A stretch of DNA of 64,000 nt from Paulownia fortunei. Lineage: Eukaryota; Streptophyta; Magnoliopsida; Lamiales; Paulowniaceae. Location: NCBI GenBank assembly GCA_019321725.1, contig CM033124.1, positions 5,084,001-5,148,000 on the forward strand. Direction: 5' to 3'. A program made the translations under genes and the position numbers. Of this stretch, positions 45,551 through 57,835 are shown piece by piece. Each line of letters opens with the position of its first letter. Position 1 is the stretch's first letter. The notes beneath the pieces are model-generated. The model saw only the letters and a program-made list of their open reading frames with translations. It ran no database searches and was not told the DNA's origin.

Positions 45551-47819
45551 TGTTAGAGTAGTGCCTGACAAACCAATTGATATAGCCATCATTATTCTCT
45601 TGTGAACCAATCTTATTCATATTAGTATCATTAAAATGGCAATCTTTATCTTAAATTCTTTATAAGAATTAGATAAATTCCTTAGATCACATAGCTATGG
45701 GGCATGGTCCGTATATGATGGCGATCGTAGAATATACCTCCAAGGTTGTGTTCTTAAAATATTCTAAGTCAAGGATCAATGAGATGGATACCATAGATCC
45801 CGTTGAGACTTGCGCATACGATACAAGCAAGAAAGGATAATGCCTTATTCCATGAGCATTGGTGTGATGACACTGTTGCATGTATGTGGGTGCTTGTTGG
45901 AAAACAAGTACATTAAACCACCTTACCTGGAAATTTTCAATTGGAAATATTATATTATTGAATGAGAATTTCCTCATTATGATAGTGTAAGAATTAGTCC
46001 TTGGACTTGAGGCACCATGATAACCTTGTGCATGACATGTTGCACCTTGATGTATTTTTCAATTATATAAAAATCACAAGGGATTTACATTGGATGTAAC
46101 ATATTTATGTATGGATGTTAATGAGTAGCCAATAAAGGATATGTCACCTATCTAGATGAATAAGTGAATCTCTTATGTGTTCAACTGTACTTGACTTTAA
46201 AATTCTTGGCCATGGTTAGATGTGGGGTTTTCTAATTATTCATCATCGAGTTAAGTTACTAAAAATGGATACATAGTTATTGAGCTACTGGGGTTTTGAC
46301 TAATTATCTATGTTAGGCTCAATCGGGAGATTAGATAAGGGAAAGACCGTATTTGCATAATATTCATAATTGAAACAGGTTCGCACCTTTACCTAATAAT
46401 AGGAGTTATGATCCATTGCTAGGTGTTTCCCATAACTTGTGGGTTCTTGGAATTAATAGGTTAATTCCAAGAGGATTAATTATTTGGATTAATTAATTTG
46501 AATAATTAATTATTCAACTAAGTCATAAGAATTATGAGCCCACAGCTAGCTTAGAGTGAACTTAAGGGATTACACACTAAGTTTGATAGAGTACACTTCT
46601 AACTATGGCATATCCAAGGGTTGGATCAAATTAGATTAATTAATTTGTAACTCAAAATTAATTTAAAGAGTTAAATCAATTTATCCAATTAAATAATTTA
46701 ATTATTTAATTAGACCTAATAAGATTAGAGAATCTATTTGGAGCTAATTAATTAATTGATATGATCAATTAATTAAGAAGGGTATAAATTAATTTAAGGA
46801 GTTGAATTAATTTATTCGAATATATAATGTGGTTATTTAATTGGATCTAATATAATTATGAGCCCTATATATATGGTCAAGTTAATTAATTGATATGATT
46901 AACTAATTAAATTGGACATATTAAATAATATAATTATTTAATAGGTTCTAATAAGATTAGAAGGCTAAGTAGAACTAATTAATTAAGTGATTGGATCAAT
47001 TAATTAAGTTGGGTTTATTTGATTGATAGGGATCAATTAATTGGACTTAATTAATTAATTGAAGTCTAAGCCCAAGCTAAAGGGCTCGTAGGAGGCCTAT
47101 TAGGAAGTTTAATTATAAGAATTAAACTTGTCTTAGAGTTTAATAGAAATAAGAAATCAAATGAGTAAATGAGCATGTGGAAACCTAGTGGGACTAGGAC
47201 TAGAGGAGTCCTATAAGAGGACTCCCCCTTATGGCCATGATTGAGCACTTCAAGGAAGCCAAAAATTGGCCAACACAAGAAAAGTAAATATGCCTCCCTT
47301 TTCCCTCCTTCTTGATTCATTTCTTCCATAATATTCTACCTTTTGATCATGGTTCAATTCTTCTATTCACTAGTTGAATTAGGAATTGAACTTCACATAT
47401 CCTAGAGTAGAATAAGCCTTTTGAATCTACTAGCATGAATTCAATTAATGTAGAAATTTCCAACGTATGGATACACTTAGAGGGGTAATACTTGGGACTC
47501 TAAACGAACCATCTCCAATACGAGGGGTTTGAAATCAAGATTCACTAAAGCAGTTCATGGATGGATTCAAAATTTGAGAAGAGTTCATGGAAAGAAAATG
47601 ATTTGAATCATTTCTTGCATCTTCATCATTCAGAGTGCAAATTAAGGTAACAGATTTTAAAACCTTATTGGTATAAGTATCAGAAAAATGCACAATTAAG
47701 TAATCGTGAAAGGGTTTCAGGATTCAATTCTAACTATATGTGATATAATGTTTGTTTTACTTTTGAAAATTTTTAAATTTCGCTGCATATATGTTTCTTG
47801 GGATCAGGCGAACCCAACA
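45551..47819 (+). mobile_element. Solo LTR of family C inside the Tat 5' LTR
   Basis: TGTTAGAGTAGTGCCTGACA at the left and GGATCAGGCGAACCCAACA at the right, 2269 bp. It aligns by eye with 30890-32987. Flanks are ATCAC and ATCTT (3 of 5 bases), a worn duplication. It has many TTAATTAA-type palindromes at about 46470-47070 and no coding motif. Confidence 0.8.
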
Positions 47820-48144
47820 ATCTTTCCTTATTTAATGTCCATAATTTCAAGAGATTTGCCTTATATTCGAAAGATAATATAATCCTTCTCTAATCCTACC
47901 ACCCTAATAGCTACTATAAAAAGGTAATTTGAGGTATGGTTTAATTTTTTACGTGTTATTATATACTTGAGTTATACACGCTTTGAATAAGTGATTGATT
48001 GATATTCTTTAAAGTCTTATTGACTTGAGCATCACAGAGTTTTCACTAGGCAACCCCCAGTGTTTTGTAGGTTAACCTACACGTGGTTTGTTGATCAAAC
48101 CATTAGATTCAAGATTCTTGATTCATGTTGGAATTTTGAGCACA
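47820..48144 (+). repeat. 5' LTR of the Tat element, second part with promoter
   Basis: It holds a TATA box CTATAAAAAGG at 47914-47924 and the R-U5 part (GTTATACACGC to GGAATTTTGAGCACA), which matches 61364-61541. Transcription of the element would start ~30 bp after the TATA box. Confidence 0.8.
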
Positions 48145-48148
48145 TTAA

Positions 48149-48168
48149 TTGGTGTCATCTTTTGGAAA
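48149..48168 (+). other. Primer-binding site, Tat type
   Basis: TTGGTGTCATCTTTTGGAAA, four bases after the LTR end. Tat elements commonly have TTGGCGCCGTCTGTGGGAA here. Confidence 0.8.
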
Positions 48169-48248
48169 GTTTAGAGTTGAGACATGAGTTTTGATTTGTT
48201 GGTTTTGAGTTTTTTGGAATTGTCTGGGAATTCTTTTGAGACTTTTTC

Positions 48249-49620
48249 ATGGTAAGCAGAGATATACCAAGAGATCTGAATAAAGTGGTGGAGGAACATG
48301 ATAATCATAAGAGAGATCTTGATGAAGAAAGTGTGGATCGAAAGGAGTAACCAATAATTACTTCGGTCATTGCTCTCCTTCCACCACTAGTTTCAAGATG
48401 AGAAAATAGAGATAGTTTAGCCTCCAAAACCCCTGTAACTCTTACCCTGGAGCAATTTCAGAGTATGATGTGGCTACAGTGGATGCAACACTAACACAAA
48501 GAGGTGTTGCACAACCTCCTCTCCTACATCAGGGAGAAGAAGGTGCAACAACTAACAAAAAAGATAGACTAGTACAAGTAGTGGACATATAGAAGGAAGA
48601 AAGTTATACTTCTATTAGCTTAGGAAAGAACACTAGAAGGACTAAGTTTGATGCCGATCCAGACATGTCACCGAAGGTGGATGACCTTCATTAGGAGTTG
48701 AGAGAGATCAAGCAGAAGATGTCAAGAAAGATGGTTGTTCTGAGGAAGAGAATTCCTTTTTTGAAGAGCTCATGGCGGATGAGCAACCCCCCAATTTTAG
48801 GCCACTTAATTTTGAATAAAATGGGACTGCAGACCTATGGGACACATCTGCAAGTTCAAAAATGCAGCTTTGTTTCATTGTTACACTGATAGGGTGAAGT
48901 GTAAAGTCTTTTGATGATGTTGACTAAATCAACCCTACAGTGGTTTAGTCAATTATCGTCCAACTCAATTAACTATTTTGAGGAGTTTAGCTCAATATTT
49001 TTACATCAATTCACCATCTCTAGGAATTACCAAAAGACTACTCTAGCATTCTTTAGCCTCATGCAAAAGGAGAATGAGGGGCTCAGGAGCAATATTAAGA
49101 GATTTACTGTGGTTGCCCTTGAGGGCCTTTGAGCCTCATAAGATAGCCTATCCAACTCATTACCTTAGGGGCTCCATGATGGTTAGTTCTTCAGATCCCT
49201 TTTCTAAGAAACCTACTCAAACTTTTGATGAGCTACTAGCCCAAGCAAAGAAATACAATAATGTAGAGGAGGCCCAAAAAACATAGAGGGATGAAGAAGG
49301 TGATAGAAAGAAAGATAAGAAGAATGATGAGAAGAAAAGAGTTGATGTCAGCCCGTATAGTAAACCCAGGCTAAAGAGGAAATGGGGGCGTCAATTGAGG
49401 TATGAGAAGCATACCTCTCCAGTTATGCCCTATTCACATGTGCTTATCACTGTAGAGAGGGATCAAGATCTATAGTGGCCAAGGGTCTACTCAAATTTTT
49501 CTAAAAGCACCTGAAAGAGCACATCACTAGTAGTTACAACCATCTAAAGTATGAGATTGAAAGGATTATTTTGGCTGGGCACTTGAAAGAGTTTATATAT
49601 AAGGATAGAGAATAACCCAG
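48249..49620 (+). pseudogene. Decayed Tat gag
   Basis: An ATG at 48249 opens VSRDIPRDLNKVVEEH..., the leader segment. Broken frames then show VTLTLEQFQSMMWLQWMQ, ADEQPPNFRPLNFE (before the gag core) and worn gag-core text around 48900-49290, including the FSLMQKENEGLRS segment, where gag cores have an RQxxxESLRxYxxRF-type motif. The frames near 49200-49290 read LLAQAKKYNNVEEAQKT, the helix after the core (QAEKYIxxEEAxxxK in the family). A basic stretch follows. No zinc knuckle is needed in this lineage. Many stops. Confidence 0.65.
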
Positions 49621-49739
49621 ATAATAGAAAAGGAAAGTGCTGAACAGGCAGCCCACTAATAGAGGAGAGCCCAAAGCAGATGAGGATGGAACTAATCTTA
49701 AGGAGAATCTACCCCAGGCTCCTCCTAAGAGAAAAGTTA

Positions 49740-50291
49740 CGAATGATAGATAGAAGACCTGCTGATGGGGACACTTACCGAGCTAGGAGAGCCCATGCTC
49801 TGGCTGCCAGGTTTTGGTTATAAAAAAAATGTGAGGTTAATTAGGCCATATTGGGAACGTCGATCCAATTTATACTACAGGATGAGAGGGGTTTTCAAGT
49901 CCCCCATAATAATGCATTGGTCATCAAAGGCTCCATCACAAATTACAATATTTCTAGAGTTTTCGTGGATACCAGTAGCTTTATCGATATTTTTTTTTTA
50001 TGATTGCTATAAGTAGATGGAGTTGGGGGCTGAGCTACTACCCATTGAACCTTCACTTTTTGGTTTTGCGATGGGGTAATTCAACCTATGGGACATGTGA
50101 TTTTTCCTGTCGCTTTAGGCTCGGTATCTTTGAGGAAGGTCAGGATGGTGCATTTTTTTATAGTTGACGTACCTTCAACTTATAATGTTTCATTGCACAA
50201 ATCTATGCTCAATATGTTCCAAGTAGTGGTTTGTACCTACCACATGAAGATGAAGTTCCTAGTGAGGGAAGCAGTTGAAGAGGTAGAATGA
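49740..50291 (+). pseudogene. Decayed Tat aspartic protease
   Basis: Frames read DTYRARRAHALAARFW, then PHNNALVIKGSITNYNISRV and FVDTSSFIDIFF (active site VDTGSS in the family, here DTS; the catalytic Asp codon is 49968-49970). The open segment 50088-50291 reads MGHVIFPVALGSVSLRKVR, VHFFIVDVPSTYNVSLHKS and LNMFQVVVCTYHMKMKFLV, the distal half (FxVVDxPSxYNxILGRP then STYHLxxKFPT). The ILGRP substrate-loop motif is lost. Confidence 0.75.
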
Positions 50292-51218
50292 GGTCAGTAC
50301 TTAGCTCAAAAATATTTAAGTTGAGACTATAAAGAGGGCTGATGAGGAGAAGAGGATGGACGCGGATGCACCCAGATGACGGATTATAAAAGAAAGAAGA
50401 TGAAGGTTACATAAGAGAATGAACTTGAACCTCATGTGCAGCCTAATGAGGAATTGATGATGGTAGAACTTGTCCCTATAAAGTCAGGAAAAACAACAAG
50501 GATAAGCACTTAGCTTGAGTAATAGAGGACTGAAATGTTAATTGATTTTTTTTAAAAAAATATTGATGTTTTTACATGGTTAGCTCATGATTTAGTTGGC
50601 ATTAGCCCTGAGGTAGCTATGCACATCTGAACGTAGATCATGCAGTTAAGACAATTAGGCAAAAAATGAGGTATTATGGTTTAGAGAAGTACAAGATCAT
50701 ACAAGAGAAAGTGTAGTAACTACTAGATCCAGGCCATGTGAGAGAGATCTGATCCTCCGAATAGTTGTCCAATGCTGTGATGGTGCCCAAAGTAGGGGAA
50801 AATGGATGATGTCTATTGATTTAGGGACCTGAACAAAGCATGTCCAAAGGACCATTACCTTTTGCAAGGATAGACCAACTTATTGATCCACCTCAAGGTG
50901 TGGGTTGCTAAGCATGATGAATGCTTCCTAGGGTTACCATCAAATCTTACTCAACCTAGATGACCAAAAGAGGGTAAGTTTGTTACTTCAATTAGTACTT
51001 ATTATTATGTGGTTATGCTATTCGAATTGAAGAATGTAGGGGCCACAAAGCAACAATTGGTTAATTATATGTTCAAAGACCAGCTAGGAACATAGAAGTA
51101 TACATCGATGATATGCTGGTGAAGAGTAGAAAAATAGAGTCCCATATCACGGACCTAATAGAGACTTTAAGTTTTGAGAAAATACGACATGAAGTTGAAT
51201 CCAGCTAAACGCTATAAG
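50292..51218 (+). pseudogene. Tat reverse transcriptase, truncated
   Basis: RT copies element RNA into DNA. Visible motifs in order: DVFTWLAHDLVGISPEVAMH (run-in), FRDLNKACPKDHYLL near 50820 (palm), TYYYVVMLFELKNVGATKQQ (PFGLKNAGATYQR in the family), VYIDDMLVKS with the catalytic YIDD intact at 51101-51112, and KYDMKLNPAK. Then the thumb, RT-attached RNase H and the start of the archaeal-type RNase H are missing: at 51218 the frame jumps into the end of the second RNase H. Several stops and shifts precede the YIDD. Confidence 0.82.
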
Positions 51219-52488
51219 GCTTGCTCTAGTTCTAGATTGTAACACAAAAGATTGAGGATCACTATAAGGCGAATTTAAGAAAGAATGAGAAGATATATGG
51301 AATAAATTGCCATTTTGAGGGCATAGTTTGATAAAGTTGAGATACATCATATTCCCAGAATTGAGAATAGTAAAGCTGACTCTCTCTCCAAGATGTCCAA
51401 CTCTGCTGTAGATTGAAAAATTAAGAAAATAACTTTACTTTCAGCATTCCAGTGTAGCACCAAGAGTGATGTTTTTGAGGTTGAAGAGAAAGAGGACTGA
51501 AGAACAGCCATCCCAGTATATCTAAAGGAAGGCATCTTTCCCTAAGATAAGAAAGAGATAATTCGAATTTAGAATCAGGTAGTGCGATTCTGCCTTATTG
51601 AGAATATTCTTTATAATAGAGCATTTAATACATCATACTTAAGATGTTTATCAAAGGATGAAGGGAATTATGTTCAGAGAGAAATCTACGAAGGCTATTG
51701 TGGAGATCACTTTGGGAGTAGAGCTCTGATCAAGAAAGTTCTGAGGGCTGGATATTTTTAGCCCACCATTAAACACAATGCTAAGAAGTTATGCAGATAT
51801 GTGAGAAATGTAAAAAACACACTTGTTGATTTATCAACCTGCGAAAGAGCTAATAATGATGAGCTTCCCTTATCCTTTTTTCACAATAGGGAATTGACAC
51901 AATAGGACCATTTCCAATGGCCTCTGGTCAAAAGAAGTTCTTGCTAGTTGTAGTGGATAATTTTAGCATACGGGTGGAGACTGATCCATTAGCTAAAATA
52001 ACAGAGGTGAGGTGGTGAAATTCCTATGGAAAAACATATGTTGCAGGTATGGGGTTCCTTGGAATTTGATTTTGGATGATAGCGCCCAATTTAATAGTTC
52101 TAAAATCCGAGCCTGGTGTGAGGATATGAGGATTAAACAGCCATTCAACTCAGTTTCTCATCCCTAAGCAAATAGGCAAGTTGAGGTTACCAATCAAATA
52201 ATGATGCAAAGCATTAAGGCTATAATGGATAGGTTTAGGAGAGGAGAGGTGGACGAGCTAAGTTCAATATTATGAGCTTATCAAACTAGTGCGCGACTAC
52301 GACTGGGGAATCACCATTCAGTTTTATATATGGGACTGAAGGAGTTATTCTAGTTGAGATTGGAATGCAGACTTATCAATTCAGACATTCAATGAAGAAT
52401 TAAATAAAGGGCTAATGAAATAGGCCTTAGATTTGATTGATGAGTGATGGGATCAAGCTTATGCATAGACAGAGACATATTAGAGTTG
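51219..52488 (+). pseudogene. First copy of duplicated RNase H end, integrase zinc finger and core
   Basis: Identical to 52547-53818 apart from about ten single-base differences or short indels. It reads CSSSRL, HHIPRIENSKADSLSKM (end of the archaeal-type RNase H), DVFEVEEKED and AIPVYLKEGIFP (linker), AFNTSYLRCLSKDEGNYVQR and EIYEGYCGDHFGSRALIKKV (integrase zinc-binding region), then the integrase core. It lacks the C-terminal integrase domain, because the second copy begins first. It shares all obvious stops with the second copy. Confidence 0.88.
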
Positions 52489-54030
52489 ATAATGCATAGT
52501 TAGAGGGCTGACAATGGTTTTGGAGTTAGGAGCTAGATAAGTGATAGCCTGCTCTAGTTCTAGATTGGTAACACAAAAGATTGAGGATCACTATAAGGCG
52601 AATAAAGAAAGAATGAGAAGATATATGGAATAAATTGCCATTTTGAGGGCATAGTTTGATAAAGTTGAGATACATCATATTCCCAGAATTGAGAATAGTA
52701 AAGCTGACTCTCTCTCCAAGATGTCCAACTCTGCTGTAGATTGAAAAATTAAGAAAATAACTTTACTTTCAGCATTCCAGTGTAGCACCAAGAGTGATGT
52801 TTTTGAGGTTGAAGAGAAAGAGGACTGAAGAACAGCCATCCCAGTATATCTAAAGGAAGGCATCTTTCCCTAAGATAAGAAAGAGATAATTCGAATTTAG
52901 AATCAGGTAGTGCGATTCTGCCTTATTGAGAATATTCTTTATAATAGAGCATTTAATACATCATACTTAAGATGTTTATCAAAGGATGAAGGGAATTATG
53001 TTCAGAGAGAAATCTACGAAGGCTATTGTGGAGATCACTTTGGGAGTAGAGCTCTGATCAAGAAAGTTCTGAGGGCTGGATATTTTTAGCCCACCATTAA
53101 ACACAATGCTAAGAAGTTATGCAGATATGTGAGAAATGTAAAAAACACACTTGTTGATTTATCAACCTGCGAAAGAGCTAATAATGATGAGCTTCCCTTA
53201 TCCTTTTTCACAATAGGGAATTGACACAATAGGACCATTTCCAATGGCCTCTGGTCAAAAGAAGTTCTTGCTAGTTGTAGTGGATAATTTTAGCATACGG
53301 GTGGAGACTGATCCATTAGCTAAAATAACAGAGGTGAAGGTGGTGAAATTCCTATGGAAAAACATATGTTGCAGGTATGGGGTTCCTTGGAATTTGATTT
53401 TGGATGATAGCGCCCAATTTAATAGTTCTAAAATCCGAGCCTGGTGTGAGGATATGAGGATTAAACATCCATTCAACTCAGTTTCTCATCCCTAAGCAAA
53501 TAGGCAAGTTGAGGTTACCAATCAAATAATGATGCAAGGCATTAAGGCTATAATGGATAGGTTTAGGAGAGGAGAGGTGGACGAGCTAAGTTCAATATTA
53601 TGAGCTTATCAAACTAGTGCGTGACTACGACTGGGGAATCACCATTCAGTTTTATATATGGGACTGAAGGAGTTATTCTAGTTGAGATTGGAATGCAGAC
53701 TTATCAATTCAGACATTCAATGAAGAATTGAATAAAGGGCTAATGAAATAGGCCTTAAATTTGATTGATGAGTGATGGGATCAAGCTTATGCATAGACAG
53801 AGACATATTAGAGTTGATTCCAAGCAGGATATAATCAATAAGTGAAGAAAAGACAATTCTAAGAGGGAGATTTGGTTCTGCGCTGAGCAGATACACTGAA
53901 AGCTACTGGGAAGCTAGAAACCAATTGGGAAGGACCTTATAAAGTATCTAAGGTCTTAGTAGGAGGAGCGTACAAACTACAAGAGCTAGAGATGTGGAAT
54001 GTATTCATAGATTGAGTTAGTTATTCCATG
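52489..54030 (+). pseudogene. Second copy: archaeal-type RNase H end and full-length integrase
   Basis: It begins with TMVLELGAR and CSSSRLVTQKIEDHYKANKE (RNase H), then the same linker and zinc-binding region as the first copy. The integrase core (open 53244-53495) shows MASGQKKFLLVVVDNFS, VVKFLWKNICCRYGVPW and LILDDSAQFNSSKI. The DDE triad is present at the codon level: Asp 53223-53225, Asp 53403-53405 and Glu 53511-53513 (in QVEVTN). A TAA at 53493-53495 splits it and a TAG at 53087-53089 replaces the Trp of RAGYFW. The C-terminal domain has NWEGPYKVSKVL and GAYKLQELE, ending near 54030. Confidence 0.88.
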
Positions 54031-54129
54031 GTCAATGTTGTATTTACTTTTCAAGTATATTGCTCAGTGAATACAATGGGGTATTTAACTTCCCACTTTT
54101 TTTCCATAAATGATTTATGATTGTTTGAA

Positions 54130-54576
54130 GGGTGTGCTCGGTCTATCGACCTCCTAAATGCTTTGATGGGTGAAAGGCTTTAAGGGATGTACTAGGCCTG
54201 CTAATCTCTTAAATATTTCGATTGGCGAAAGCCTTTGAGGGATGTGCTCAATCCGCCGACCTCCCAAATACTTTTATGAGTGAAAGCCTTTGAGCGATGT
54301 GCTCGGTCTACCAACTTCCCAAATGCTTTGATGAGCGAAAGCCTTTTAGAGATGTGCTTGGTCTGCCGACCTTCTAAACATTTTGGTGGATGAAAGCCTT
54401 TGTAGTATTTGCTCGGTTCGCCGACCTCCCAAATGATTTGATGGGCAAAAGCCATTAAAGTATGTGCTAAGCTCACCAATCTCCTAAATGCTTCGACTAG
54501 CGAAAGCCTCTAAGAGATGTACTCGATCTACTGACATCCCAAATGCTTTGACATGCGAAAGCTTTTAAGGGATGTG
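54130..54576. repeat. 55-bp tandem array after integrase, first part
   Basis: GATGTGCTCGG-type starts recur at 54241, 54296, 54351 and about 54405, a 55-bp period and roughly eight copies. A unit contains GGTC-4nt-GACC (GGTCTATCGACC) and GCTTT-8nt-AAAGC (GCTTTGATGGGCGAAAGC), two small inverted repeats. The array is interrupted within a unit at 54576. Confidence 0.9.
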
Positions 54577-57500
54577 TGTAATGGCCAAGCCTCACACTAC
54601 TGACTTGGCCAATATGATTCATGCATTATGTGCTAATTTTATATGCTCCTTGCATTTCTATTGACATTTCATAATTTATTTTATTTTATACGACATTCTT
54701 GAATATTAAACTTAATTCTGATGCTCTTACACAGTATTAGTTATTGAATTTCCTAATCTAAGTAGTTGAATTTATATTTAAATAAGAAGAAAATAAGGTT
54801 AATCAATATTAGATATAAATGGGATATATAGGTTATTATTTTGGAAGTGTTAAAAGTGTTACAGTAAACTTACACAGTTTGATTCTATTTCATCTAGGTA
54901 TTTCAAAAGTATATATGGGTAAATTGCATATTTGGGACATTGGACATAAGATACTATGATTGAAATGTGATATTACAATATTCATTTATGTATAAGATTA
55001 TATTATTTTTAATATGGATAATTATTCAAGAATCGAGTGAAGAACCCAGTGAACAGACATAGGAATTACCTACGGAAATGAATGGTGATTAAGATAGGTT
55101 GCAATCAAATAAGAATCTGTGAGATACACAATATTAGGGATGCAAGATAAGGGAGAAAATCATATTTTACCATTACATGCCAGCTCAAGCTTATACCACC
55201 TCATGCTTAGACTTTTCAAGCTAGCACATCAACCTATTCTTTATTCTTAAGCTAAGAGCCATGACTTGAACCTTCTTCTGCACCATTTCAGCATCTAAAG
55301 ACATAGAAAAATCTCTCTAAATAAGTGATTCCAACCAAAAAAGGAGGCAAAACAAGCAAAGGGAAGGAGAAATAAACAAGTTCAAGTAGAAAACTATGTA
55401 AAGTGAACTTAACCTACGGGTTTAGCATGACTTTCAAATTTCTTTTGAGATTTATTGGCTTATTAAGCTTTGAATATTATTTATAAATGTGTTAGGATGT
55501 TATTAGATAGGCTTTAGTGCACAAAGAAAGGGTTTTTGGTTGCAAATACTTGATAGAAAACACTTGTACTAGAAACTATCACCTTATTGTATTCTTATAT
55601 TTTAGGCTTCAAAAGTATATGGTATGTTGAATAAAACCTATAAGTATCATCATATACATGTTTATATATGATTTAAGAGTATTGTAATAAATTTTCATTG
55701 GTTAGAATTTGAATTAGGGCATGATATTGAAGAGATGCTCAAAACTGTCATTATAAAATTTTAGATTCTGTCCTGTGTAAAGGGGACTGGTTTTGCAATA
55801 TTAAATCCATTAGTTTTGGAAAGAATATAAACTGGTTATCTCTGTGTATATGTTATCTAACTGTGGTGAAAATTTTGGAGTGGTTGAATACACTTAAGGG
55901 TGCCAAAACTATTAATGTCATGAAGTGCGCAAAACTATCATGGTAGGAAAAATCTATTTCAGTATGCTGTGAAGGGAGTTGAACTTAGGATGCTATATCC
56001 AAGTTTTTTAGCCATTATATGACATGGTTAAATTGTTTTTTATGTTAGCTAAGTGTGATAAAAACTGGGTTGTGATTCAATATATCTATGGGTGTTAAAA
56101 TCATCAGGCAAATTAATGTGGCAACAAGAAAATATGAAATTGTGAATTTGTCCCATTTGGTTCATTAACATGTTCCGACTTAGATGTGGTTAATTTGATC
56201 CCTAAATTTTAGGGGGATGTTATAAGAGTTATATTACATCAATTAAGTGAGGTTAGTATACATTTAAGATATGGAACAAAGGTACGTAGAAGATTGTATT
56301 CGGTTATAGTTTCTAAGTGGTAAGGTTGTTTAGTTAAAGTGAGATTCAAGACCTTTATACTACATTAGGTATAATGAACTTATTAATTGAGGATGGTAAT
56401 TGATATCTTGTATTTTTACAGATTGTTTCACATCTATGGTTGGGGAGTAATACTTAAGAAACTTAAAAGTGACACACAATCGATCAAAGGTATGTAAAGA
56501 TACATTTGCAACTACAATGCATGAACATAGTATGTGTTGAAGCATTTATAACTAATATGTTGATGATATTTAAATTCACTGGATGACAAGTACAGTATGT
56601 ACCTTAAGAGTTTTATGATTCTTGAAACATGTTGAGAGCAAGATGACTTGCATTTCATATTTGAACATACCATTCATGAGTATTTACATGTGCATGCATG
56701 GCATATGAGTATAGTGGAGGTTCTTGTATGCGCTTTATGATTTGAGATATGATTTTCATAAAGAAAATATTTTGGTTGGCCACTACTAGAGTACCAAGGC
56801 ATGTGAGGCATGTTTATGTGATATTTTGGGACGCCGTGAGTGTTACTTCTCGGAGGATCATAGGGGTTAACAGGAGGTGTGCCTCTGACGGTCATGATAG
56901 GGTGGATCACTTCACTATGCCCTTATTGACTCTATTAGTGGGAAGACTTTTGAAGGATCATAGGGGAAGATAGGGGGTGGACCTCTGGTAATACCAGAAG
57001 ATGACCCTTGTACTGAGTCAATTTATTTATGGCCATGTGATTATTGATATTGTGCAGAGCTCTATCTGATGCATAGTAGATGGGCCAAGGGACCAACAAA
57101 TGAAGTGATTTTTAATAACAATTCTTTGATTTATGAGTACTCAAATTTAATATATTTATAGCATCATATATTAGAGATGAGTTGCATGAGATTTTATATC
57201 ATACTCTTGCTATGCATGCTTTTTATTTATTGAGAGTTAGTTCATATAGTTCATGCATTGTAGGTGAACATGGTAAGACTTGAGACCTTTAGTTTACTGG
57301 CTGGCAGTGGAGCTCCTATAGGCTTTTAAAGATCAATGTACTTGAATGACGACTTATTGGCCTATTTTGTGGGTTGTGCTTTTGATTTTATATTTATTGT
57401 ATTATATTATTAAATTTACCCTGTATATCATTTTCAAAACTCCTTTGTGATAGAGAGTTTGAGTTTGTGATGGTTTTGATAGACCTGGTTAATGTTTAAT

Positions 57501-57654
57501 AACTACCTATGTATATACAGTATTACAAGATATGAAAACACTTTACTTTTATCAATGTTCTGTTGAACTAACTAGAAAAAAAAGTTATACACATGCATAC
57601 ATGCATATATATATATATACATATATTTATACATATTGTTGGGAGGTTGTGATA
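54577..57654 (+). mobile_element. Probable solo LTR (~3.1 kb), chromovirus Del/Tekay-like, splitting the 55-bp array
   Basis: ATGTG occurs on both sides (54572-54576 and 57655-57659), and the array unit GATGTG/CTCGGTCTACC continues across the insert. It starts TGTAATGGCCAAGCC, as many Del/Tekay LTRs start TGTAA, and ends GGTTGTGATA; the expected terminal CA would be TA after a C-to-T change. It has no coding motif over 3.08 kb. TG...TA ends and length alone do not prove the lineage. A (TA)n run lies at about 57605-57620. Confidence 0.6.
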
Positions 57655-57835
57655 ATGTGTTCGGTCTACCAACCTCCAAAATGCTTTGACGGGCGAAAGC
57701 TTTTGAGAGATGTGTTCGATCTGCCTACCTCCTAAATGCTTTGATGGGCAAAAGCCTTTAAGATATATGCTCAATCCGTTGACTTCCCACTAACTAGATG
57801 GGTGAAAGTTCTTTTAATAGTGCTCGGATCATCGA
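57655..57835. repeat. 55-bp tandem array, second part
   Basis: About three further units, for example GTTCGGTCTACCAACCTCC and ATGCTTTGACGGGCGAAAGC, continue the array cut at 54576. Confidence 0.88.

Noticed and set aside
51347..51535. Identical 62-codon minus-strand frames at 51347-51535 and 52675-52863
   Set aside because: They are antisense shadows of the duplicated RNase H-integrase segment.
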